The notes under the pieces: model-generated | What the model saw: the letters and a program-made list of their open reading frames with translations, nothing else | Told to the model about the DNA's origin: nothing | Database searches by the model: none | Assembly: GCA_023052935.1 (NCBI GenBank) | Contig: CM041294.1 | Span: 96,603,616 to 96,667,615 of the forward strand | Direction of reading: 5' to 3' | Length of the DNA: 64,000 bases | Source of the DNA: Piezodorus guildinii | Lineage: Eukaryota > Arthropoda > Insecta > Hemiptera > Pentatomidae | Program-made: the position numbers and the translations under genes | In this document: piece after piece, positions 56,330 to 64,000 of the stretch | Layout: every line of letters starts with the position of its first letter | How positions within the stretch are numbered: position 1 is the stretch's first letter

Positions 56330-57025
56330 TTTTTTTTCAATCTCTTACAGAACGAATTCTCTCAAATCCAAAGTTATTGCACATCTAGACGGTGAGTGGA
56401 AAAGTGGGTGAACATCATCTGTATTTGTATTCACAATAAAGGACATCATCTGAGGGTGAGGATTGAATCTCACTCAGAGGTAAGGAGCACTTAGTATATA
56501 TATCCTTGTGCAATGAGGTGGGAATGTTGGTTGTATCAGTGAGTGGGAACCCAAGAAAGCTACCTCTGGATCCATCGCTGCCTAATCATCTCCCGATCTT
56601 GGCAGGAACACACACTCAGGCTCCTAGATAGCCATCGTGGGACAGACAGGACCAAAAGCTTGTAAACTTTTATAGCCTTGTCATAACAATATCTGATTTG
56701 TAGCTCTACCGCTTTTACTAATCTCAATATAAACAGCTCCAATTCCGATTTATTTGTACGTTTTAAAGGGTTATTGTTGTTGTTTGGGGGTAATACCCAG
56801 GGGTAATAAACGCTTATAGTTCTCTTTAATCAAAATAAATAATTCAAAATAAATAAACTAAGCTTATAATAATAAGGTAAAGTATTAGATAAAAATGAAA
56901 TTAAAGTAAAAGACTATATTTTATTAAATAATAGTATCTAGTATTTTATAATATAAATACATTTAATAAATTCGTAAAATTTAGTAAAAGATAAGTTAAA
57001 AACAAAATTTATTAATTCATAATTT
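56330..57025. other. intergenic, no gene recognised
   Basis: 56370-56760 is moderately GC-rich with a 60-codon minus-strand frame lacking any domain. 56780-57025 is AT-rich. Confidence 0.35.
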
Positions 57026-57029
57026 CTTA

Positions 57030-57315
57030 GAATTGAGGGATCACTTGTAGCTGGGTGGCTAGCGTAACAGCCTCCCATGCCAAAGGTCACGGTTCAAATC
57101 TGCACGGGGTCCTAGGATTTTTTAATGGGAGTAAAATTTCCTTAGTTACGCCGTCCTTCGGAGGGGACGTTAAAAGGTGGTCCCGAGCCTGTGCGATGTC
57201 AGGTACTCGTTAAAGATCTCTATCCTAATAAAACCTGGATAGGCAAAATTTAGGACTCCCACTGTAGCATCGTCCGATTAGCCATAGTAGCATAAAGTGA
57301 CGTTAAATAAACAAA
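57030..57315 (+). repeat. SINE-2, best copy
   Basis: Head GGATCACTTGTAGCTGGGTG (A box) and AGGTCACGGTTCAAATCTGC (B box) with tRNA-like spacing. Body: GGTCCTAGGATTTTTTAATG, GGAGTAAAATTTCCTTAGTT, ACGCCGTCCTTCGGAGGGGA, GGTGGTCCCGAGCCTGTGCG, GTCAGGTACTCGTTAAAGAT, AAAACCTGGATAGGCAAAAT, GACTCCCACTGTAGCATCGT, CATAAAGTGACGTTAAATAA, then an (AAAT/AAAC)n tail. This copy defines the family. Confidence 0.85.
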
Positions 57316-58031
57316 TAAATCTTATGATTGTGCTATAAAGAAATAAAATGCCTTTTTAAATATTCGCTGTCTTCAGGAAGAATATAAAAAGTAATGTGAA
57401 ATGTATTTAACCAATAAGGAAAGATATTATCTGAGAGAGAATAAGGAAATATACATAACTTAGTAATTAACATAATAAAAACTTTAGTTATCAGTAAGGT
57501 TGTAAATAGGGGGGTTATGGTGACTGTTACAAACTTATCGCGCGTTATATTCTTCCAAAAATTGATTATATCCCATTTAATTTTTTGCAAAAATTACTAT
57601 ACCCATGTTATAGGCACAATATCTAAATACTTTAACTGTCGTTATACTATATAAATTAGATTCAGGCAACACGCTACATTCTCTTACATCGGCCCTTAAA
57701 ATGAATATAAAAACTATTAAAAAGGTTTAGAGTTAATTTAAATAAAAAGTTTTTTTCTGTTTCGTTGAACACATATGATTTAGATTAAATAATATGACAT
57801 TATAAAATTGTTATAATCTTAGGAAGTTTAAGCCCTCTCCGTCAATTTGCCTTTTACAAATTTGCATATAAGATAATATTTTTTCCGTATGTTCAAAAAA
57901 CCCAAAATCACATTTAAAAAAATATGCTTGCTCCTTTAATCTTTAATCGGTTATCAAATTTCTTTCATATTTAGCCGCTTTTAAATAATCTTAATAAGTT
58001 ATTGTTATTAATGGCCTAATTTATATCTTCT

Positions 58032-58106
58032 GGGCGTTTGAAGGAGGGCGTCACAACAATGAAACAATGATTGATTTATTATTGTGACGCTCTCCTTAAA
58101 ACGCCC
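58032..58106. repeat. 75-bp hairpin in an inserted element
   Basis: GGGCGTTTGAAGGAGGGCGT pairs with ACGCTCTCCTTAAAACGCCC; the stem is about 32 bp with four non-Watson-Crick positions, two or more of them G-T. The following CCTGTAATTTAGGGCGAAAC and GTCGGCACCAGTAAATTAAG belong to the same insertion, which sits inside HLR. Confidence 0.65.
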
Positions 58107-58295
58107 TTGAGGGGGCCTGTAATTTAGGGCGAAACGTCGGCACCAGTAAATTAAGTTTATACTTAATTGTGTGTTCTTTGGACTGCACCCTGAACTAACT
58201 TCTCCCAAAATTAAAGGTACTTTAGAGGAAGGAAATTTCAATCAAATATCGGCATTTAAGTCCTGTCAGAATATTTCAATCAGAATGAATCCTAC

Positions 58296-58590
58296 TTCGT
58301 CTTCCAGTGGCGCGACAGGCCGTGTAGGCCCTGGGCCTCGTGGTGTAATCACCCTTGAGATTACACTCACGTTTCTCGATGCATTTTGTAGTGAAGGAAG
58401 GGTCATCACTGCCTACGCCTAATTTTGTGAGTGGCCACCATTTGGCTGACGGGTCTCACATACCCGGGGAGAGGATGTGAGTGAATCGCCATTTAATTAC
58501 ATCCTTATAATAGTCCCGCAGGGATTGGGATTCGAACTCATAACCTTTAGCCTGTGAGACTAGCGCGCAAGCCACTCAGCCACGAGCTGT
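58296..58590 (-). repeat. SINE-3 copy with 14-bp TSD
   Basis: AGAATGAATCCTAC (58282-58295) and AGAATGAAACCTAC (58591-58604) flank a minus-strand SINE-3 with the same body as 39337-39636: GTGGCTGAGTGGCTTGCGCG, ATGAGTTCGAATCCCAATCC, TTATAAGGATGTAATTAAAT, GTCAGCCAAATGGTGGCCAC, GGCCCAGGGCCTACACGGCC. The duplication has one mismatch, so the insertion is older than that at 39337. Confidence 0.9.
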
Positions 58591-58700
58591 AGAATGAAAC
58601 CTACATGATGTGAAAGCCCATTAAATGTTACAACTTATTTTTTAATAAAATCGTTGCAAAATAATTTATATGGTATAATAACGTTTCCTGGGTCAACTAG

Positions 58701-59880
58701 TAAAATAATAAAAATATAATAAATTATTCAACAAGTATTTCTCTCTATCCGTCTTAGCCGCTGAACATTAAAAGAAGCTTTTTATTTAAAAAATTAATCT
58801 ACATTAGATAATTTACTAAAAAAAAAGTTTTAAATCCCTTTATTAAAACTAAAACATGGTTAAAGTAAGATAAATGTGAACAGGAGATCGTTAAATAACT
58901 GCTATAATTGTCGTCAGAACTTACGCAATAGGCTTTTGAAGGTTCTTCATAAAATTAATATTAATATTCAGCTAATATATTATTAATTTAATCAATATTA
59001 GTATGCGCAATTATTAATAAAATAACTATTTAAACCATTTTCTCAGTAATACAAAAAACCTCATTAATTCTAGAGGTTTTAACATTTCTGCGTATAATCC
59101 AGGTAACCTTTGTTAGAAAGGAATTCACTCAATAATAGAATTTAACATCTTTAGTCTAATACATGAAGTGTGGGATAGAGTTTTATTACTCTGATAGTTC
59201 GAAGCTTATTTTTATCTGAGAACCCGATCAATTCCAAACCGATAGCAAAAACGATGTAAATCATTACACAATTATTATTTCCAAATAACTATATTAGGGT
59301 ATAGTTTTATTTTTATCTTTAAAAATAACGTTAATAAGAGTTATAAGCGTTACTATGGGTAAAATTTCAACTTTTACTTTTACTTACTATATATAGTGTG
59401 GCCAGGCCTTTACAGTTACCTACACCTAAGCTATTATATACTATAAACTTTTTTCGAATCAAATTGCTTGATACATACTACTACACTCTCTCCCAAAAAA
59501 AAAATGTTCGCACCTAAAATACCTAACCCCTCTGACTCCCGATAAACAAAACTACCTGTGGACCCAGTTCAACCGACAAGGTTCTCCCCTAGTTGACAAC
59601 AAGCGCGTAAAAATGTTAGAAGATGCAAAGCGACGTGATAACTGAAGATAATTATTTTGATATAATTATGGCAGTTAATAGCCCGAGTCACCATTAAGCG
59701 TTTAATCAAATTACCTGTTAATGATCCTGTACCTGTAATTAGCCAACTCTCTGCCTAATACACTCGCCATTATATTGTAGGATGACCATTATACAATAAC
59801 TATTACACATATACTAATATACAATGTACATAACATTAATCTATTAAACATAGATGATAGTGGGTGACCAACCAAACGGT
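58701..59880. other. AT-rich intergenic, no gene recognised
   Basis: No coding text. GTAAATCATTACACAATTAT near 59263 recalls the motif at 29340 and 30990. ACTTTTACTTACTATATATA at 59376 resembles an HLR hairpin end, but no HLR body follows. Confidence 0.4.
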
Positions 59881-61380
59881 TATACATAATATTAATAGTG
59901 TTGAATAAGTTGCTGTAACATCTCAGGCAGGTATACACGCTTCTTTTTTTTTTTCTTTTTTTAACTTTAAATCTTTATTCACACCTGTAAATAATACAAT
60001 GAACAATCAGTGAATTTGCGGTCAATTTTAAGAAACATGGCGTGATAGGCATGAGGGAGAGCAGCAGTACCTACTCCTGGCATGAAATTAGTGTGAGTTA
60101 CTAAGGGAGAAGGTCTCTCATCCAACTCCTCTTCAGCCTTCTGTAGGCATTTCCTGGCATGAGTGTTGTGGCCATGTCATTGATTAGTGTGTTAGGGTGA
60201 CCTTGTAGTTTGTCGTGGAAACGTTTGTAGTGTGTCCGTATGTGCTCATTGACAGTTGCCATCTTAAGGTCAGTATGTAAAGTTATGTTGCTAACGTACC
60301 ACGGTGCTTTTGTAATTGTTCTAAACGTTTTAGCCTGAAAGATTTTAAGTTTGTTAATGTGAGTCTTTTTAGCTGTCCCATATATCTGTGATGCGTAAGC
60401 CCAAATAGGTTTCAGTAGGTGTTTAATTTCTGTCGAAGTTTTAGTTTCGAGTGTTTTGAAAAGAGTGAGTAAAGAAGTCTCAGTCTTTGGTTAAGGGTTT
60501 TCTTTTTTTTGTTAATATGCGGGCCCCAAGTCATTCTTCTGTCAAACGTCAAACCAAGATAATGTACAGTGTCCGTCTGTGGAATTTGTGTGTTGTCTAA
60601 GAAAACGGGAGGACTCGTGTCATGTCGAAGAGTAAAAGTGATATGGTGTGATTTGTCATTATTCAATCGGATTTTCCAGAGTTTGAACCAGTCATGTAAT
60701 CTTACTAGATGTTGTTGTAGGATCTCTGAGGCGTGGGTTGCAATTTTATGTTTTGTTAAGATCGCTGTGTCGTCGGCATAAGTCGCTGTTAGAATATTAG
60801 GGCTGTAAGGTATGTCATGAGTGTAAATAATGTAGAGTAATGGAGCGAGCACTGCACCTTGGGGTACTCCTGCTGCGATAGATCTCATGACAGATAGCTC
60901 TGATCCCTGTCGAACGGAGAAAAATCTGTGAGAAAGGAAAGAATGAATAATGAGGTAGTAAGTAGGCGGAAGGATAGTCTTGAGTTTGAAGAGAAGCCCC
61001 TGGTGCCAAACTCTGTCGAAGGCTTGAGCAACGCCGAGAAATACGTCAGTAGTGTATAACCTCTGCTCTAGTGCGGTGGATATGTAGTCCGTCACTCTGT
61101 GTAGTTGGTGCAATGTCGAGTGATGTCTTCTAAATCCAAATTGATGATCTGGTACGATGTCGTTGTTAGTTAGTACATCAAGAAGTCTTTTAATACACGC
61201 TTCTAAAATGAGAATTTCAGTAGTATACAACTTATAGTTTTCAAGCTAGACTTGTCACTTACAAACACACAGACATTTTGTGAGACTTATTTATTTGGAC
61301 TCTGGAAACCATACAACGCGTATCACAATACTTTCCCTTACTATATATATGTTATATTTAAGTATGTCAAAGTAAAACAT
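59881..61380 (+). mobile_element. HLR copy split by a Jockey LINE
   Basis: GTTGCTGTAACATCTCAGGC leads into the LINE. After it AAAATGAGAATTTCAGTAGT, TTTCAAGCTAGACTTGTCAC, ACACACAGACATTTTGTGAG, ACAACGCGTATCACAATACT and TTCCCTTACTATATATATGT complete the hairpin-side third of a plus-oriented HLR. The TCTGG side upstream of 59910 is not recognisable. Confidence 0.65.
59945..61192 (-). pseudogene. Jockey-like LINE, second subfamily, youngest RT copy
   Basis: Perfect 12-bp target duplication ATACACGCTTCT at 59933-59944 and 61193-61204; 1248 bp, 5' truncated, poly(A) at 59945-59960 on the minus strand. The long frame (ending at 60412) has DHQFGFRRHHSTLHQLHRVT, AQAFDRVWHQGLLFKL, AAGVPQGAVLAPLLYIIY, ATYADDTAIL (catalytic YADD), WKIRLNNDKSHHITFTLRHD and HYLGLTFDRRMTWGPH. 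A one-base frameshift near 60425 moves the reading to HLLKPIWAYASQIYGTAKKT, KAPWYVSNITLHTDLKM, HYKRFHDKLQGHPNTLI and RRLKRSWMRDLLP, with a stop at 60101-60103. The motif A text VFLGVAQAFD has Gly where the catalytic Asp normally sits (FLDVAQAFD), so it was probably inactive even before the frameshift. The first 13 codons of the 272-codon frame are flanking HLR, not LINE. Confidence 0.93.
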
Positions 61381-61628
61381 AGATTGAAACTAAATAACTA
61401 TTTAAATCCATATTGATTCATACCTCACAGATTATTATTTAAGCAACTAGAATTATAATAATTACGATAAAAACGTTTATATAATATATACATATTATAC
61501 CATATCTGGTCGATTTTCCGTCAAATTTTTGTTCCGCCCAACACCAACTGAGCTAGAGCAGCATTCCAAATAGAGGGTGAAAAAAACTCTCATACAGACC
61601 TTCAGCCAAAATACATATCATGTTATAA

Positions 61629-61995
61629 ATCTAGTGTTGGCAACACATGACTTTCACTTACGTCCGTTGTTAAAATCAATTGACAAATTTTCAAATCCAG
61701 TTAAAAATTGAAATGTGTGCAACTAATAAAGAATTAATCAAATTGAATTTCTATAGAAACATGAGTTTTATTAAAAAATCTATTATATTATTATCTAAAA
61801 CAATCAGTTAGTTTCATCGGGTTTTCATCACCCCTTATTAACTTTTACGAGCTCATCTATAAGATAATATTTTTCTAAAATCTTTCGCTTTCCAATGGTA
61901 TATTATACTGCTATGTTTTTGACCGGCTTTTCTAAGACAGCGGTAGCTTCAAAAACTAGCTTACTTACTATATTTAGTCAATATATCAACTATAT
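61629..61995 (+). mobile_element. HLR copy, TCTGG half
   Basis: TCTAGTGTTGGCAACACATG, ACTTTCACTTACGTCCGTTG, TTGTTAAAATCAATTGACAA, ATTGAATTTCTATAGAAACA, AAAATCTATTATATTATTAT, CTTTCGCTTTCCAATGGTAT. It stops near 61925 and scattered text follows. Hairpin half missing. Confidence 0.7.
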
Positions 61996-62224
61996 TTAAT
62001 CATACCGTTGGATCTCCTTTCCAAAGGTATCGTGTTTACCAATCCAAGAGGTGGCATGCAGGGTAAGATTAAAGTAAACAAGATTCAATTAATACATTAT
62101 TATAATTATTCACTAATACATATAAATTATATCAACACATTGCCTAGAACTTTGATTGAGAATACTGAGGGACATTTTCTCTACTACCTTTGCCATACAA
62201 TATTACAAATAACAATATACCTTT

Positions 62225-62645
62225 GAAATACTTAACCGGCTGGCGAAGGTGAAATCAGTCTTAGGTCCCCTTTCTCGGCATCATCCTCCAGCTGCCCTCA
62301 GAACCCCGACGGCCACCTCCTCTTCTTCTAGATGGAACCCGACTCACTCTTCTTGAGGATAAAACTTGACTGACTCCTGATTCGAATAAGACTGCCCTAC
62401 GAATCTTCTCTCCCATCCTCGTCACCTCGGGTGGGCTAACATGGGAAGTACCCCGGTTGGCGGTACAGCCCTTGTGATCTTATTTTTATCTTTTGACCAC
62501 CCTTAATATTCTTGTAGGCTGCCGCTGTAGGAAACTACCAGGGGTCTCTGGTATCCCAGACCCATGGGGAAACCGGGGGGCCTATTAGAGAATCCAAGGG
62601 GCAAGTACACGCCCTTTGTACTTTTGCCGACATAGGCTAATCAAT
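62225..62645. other. GC-rich block of unknown origin
   Basis: About 420 bp clearly richer in G and C than anything within several kb: CCTCCAGCTGCCCTCAGAAC, CATGGGAAGTACCCCGGTTG, GCGGTACAGCCCTTGTGATC, CCCAGACCCATGGGGAAACC. Reads like the 5' UTR or leader of a retrotransposon, with sharp edges into AT-rich DNA, but I see no long frame and no second copy here. Confidence 0.45.
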
Positions 62646-62805
62646 ATTTATTTAATTAATACCATAATTATACAATCCTAACTCCTCTCAGTATCCTCAA
62701 TACATTACAATACATACATTTACTGTGCTTATTTTCAAAAATACACAAATTGCTTCAAAATAATATTTTTCAATATCAATTATTATTATATAAGAGTAAA
62801 TATAA

Positions 62806-63479
62806 TTATGAATGTAATAATTGGAACTATCTCTTCTTTTCCTTTTTATTTATATTTATTATAACATAAATAAAACTTAATTATAACGTTTCGAGGTAAT
62901 TTCTTTGCCTCATCTTCAGATTATTGAAAAATCATCTAAAATACAACTTAATATTATAAACACAACTACAAAAACAACAACAGATATTATCAACAATTTA
63001 GAATTCAATTATCACTATTATATTTAAAATCTGTTTCTAAAATAACTTTATTATAGATGCATTTATTTAGCAGTAAAAAGGTTGAAACAATTTTTATGTG
63101 ATGTTGAACTAGAGAATATTTTTTTAACAACAATTGACGAAATGATTCTTATATAAGTTGATATATATAACAGTGCATGATTATATGACCAATATTATAG
63201 TGCAATATGGAAATATTAGTAAGTACCATTTTAATAAAGTTATTTTAGAAACAGATTTTAAATATAATAGTGATAATTGAATTCTAAATTGGTGATAATA
63301 TTTGTTGTTGTTTTTGTAGTTGTGTTTATAATATTAAATTGTATTTTAGATGATTTTTTAATAATCTGAAGATAAGGCAAAGAAATTACCTCGAAACGTT
63401 ATAATTAAGTTTTATTTATGTTATAATAAATATAAATATAAAGAAAAAGAAGAGATAGTTCCAATTATTACATTCATAA
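62806..63479. mobile_element. foldback element with ~248-bp inverted repeats
   Basis: Left arm TTATGAATGTAATAATTGGA (62806) through AAAATAACTTTATTA near 63053. Right arm TAAAGTTATTTTAGAAACAG (63233) through ATTATTACATTCATAA (63479). Arms are nearly identical with a handful of differences, around a 180-bp AT-rich loop. Each arm includes CGAAACGTTATAATTAAGTT (or its complement) next to a CTGAAGAT...GGCAAAGAAATT block. HLR text continues on the right side, so the element may lie inside an HLR copy. No transposase. Confidence 0.85.
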
Positions 63480-63715
63480 ACATTTCTCAGTTTCCTCCTT
63501 CAGTTGGATATCTAATTCGTTCAACTTATAATTTACCTGTTTTATACCAATGATAACAAGATTATTATGGGCTTACTACACAGATGCACACTCATACCTT
63601 TTTATTTGGACTACGTTATTTGGACCAGGGTGATCCTAAAACATGTATTTCGAAAGATGAACTGGAATCGAAAAATTTAACGATCGCAATACTTTCCCTT
63701 ACTATATATATCATA
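63480..63715 (+). mobile_element. HLR copy, hairpin half
   Basis: CTCAGTTTCCTCCTTCAGTT, GGATATCTAATTCGTTCAAC, then a deletion to CTTTTTATTTGGACTACGTT, GATCCTAAAACATGTATTTC, CGATCGCAATACTTTCCCTT and ACTATATATATCAT. It starts exactly where the foldback element ends. Confidence 0.7.
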
Positions 63716-64000
63716 TTTATTTATATTTATATTACTATATATTTATATTTAATATAACATACGTAATTATACGTATAAATATACTAGCTTCTTGAAAAAC
63801 TCTTCTCTTTTCGCGCGCAAAAATTCCAATCTTTTTACGCAACTCCTGGGGAGCATTGGCCGCTAATATTTTGCAGAACCTAATGGTTTAAGATCTTAAT
63901 TCACCTAAGTCCGTAACATCAAAATCGATAAGACACTTTTGGGATCCTCTCCTAACAAAATATATAAAATTTAACAATAAGGTCGGGGTCTTTAACAACA
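63716..64000. other. AT-rich end of window
   Basis: TA- and TATTTA-rich microsatellite-like stretch to 63790, then ordinary AT-rich DNA. No feature recognised. Confidence 0.4.

Larger units (their letters stand above)
57680..58700 (+). mobile_element. HLR copy with nested insertions
   Basis: Diverged HLR text from about 57690, including AATAATATGACATTATAAAA and TTAATCGGTTATCAAATTTC. It is interrupted by a hairpin-bearing insertion at about 58010-58205, resumes with AATTAAAGGTACTTTAGAGG and GGCATTTAAGTCCTGTCAGA, is interrupted by SINE-3 (58296-58590), and resumes with GAATGAAACCTACATGATGT and AAAGCCCATTAAATG. It fades near 58690. Ends not recognisable. Confidence 0.65.

Noticed and set aside
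59370..59400. additional HLR hairpin end (TTACTTACTATATATAGTG)
   Set aside because: No HLR body follows on either side; may be only a terminal scrap.

Overview
The window looks like a gene-poor, AT-rich intergenic or heterochromatic block of a eukaryotic nuclear genome, most likely arthropod. I found no intact host protein gene, no rRNA, no free tRNA gene, no CRISPR array and no bacterial-type operon. The longest open frame (272 codons, minus strand, 60412-61230) is a broken copy of a non-LTR retrotransposon reverse transcriptase. The arthropod assignment rests on the Jockey-like style of the reverse transcriptases, the tRNA-derived SINEs and the TA/CT/GT microsatellites. A sap-sucking hemipteran would fit what I remember of such Jockey proteins, but that is a guess.

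Nearly everything recognisable is mobile or repetitive. (1) Three or more LINE lineages: Jockey-like copies near 9.2-10.6, 15.1-15.8, 20.6-22.7 (two copies in a tandem duplication), 30.0-30.6, 42.8-43.5, 46.8-47.7 and 59.9-61.2 kb, plus 3' scraps at 29.4 and 53.2 kb. A second lineage lies at 5.6-6.5, 32.7-33.5 and 54.8-55.0 kb, and a third at 27.6-28.5 kb. (2) tRNA-derived SINEs of at least three body types, two copies with 14-bp target-site duplications. (3) One very abundant non-autonomous family, called HLR here, with at least 16 copies or pieces from 4.3 to 63.7 kb. Its ends (5' TC, inverted subterminal GACTTTCACTTAC, a palindromic hairpin near the other end, insertion into T-runs) suggest a Helitron/Helentron relative. 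(4) A 144-bp TA-targeting MITE in two inverted-orientation copies (38.35 and 48.14 kb). (5) A foldback element at 62.8-63.5 kb.

Tandem and large-scale structure: a roughly 62-bp satellite with a palindromic core (2.2-3.3 kb), a roughly 340-370-bp tandem array (11.3-14.1 kb), a 186-bp satellite of four monomers between two HLR copies (34.7-35.4 kb), and a pentamer-derived minisatellite with a 105-bp higher-order unit (49.8-50.7 kb). The most striking architecture is at 16.4-22.7 kb: a near-perfect inverted repeat with arms of about 1.75 kb and a 12-bp spacer, directly followed by a nearly identical 1.2-kb tandem duplication that includes the end of the inverted repeat.

Many insertions are nested with readable target-site duplications, so the order of events can be reconstructed: HLR copies are old, and SINEs, MITEs, the foldback element and LINEs landed in them later. 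One decayed coding region of a lysine-rich protein (304-983) is the only candidate for a non-RT gene remnant. I saw no convincing new functional system; the findings concern repeat biology and genome rearrangement.
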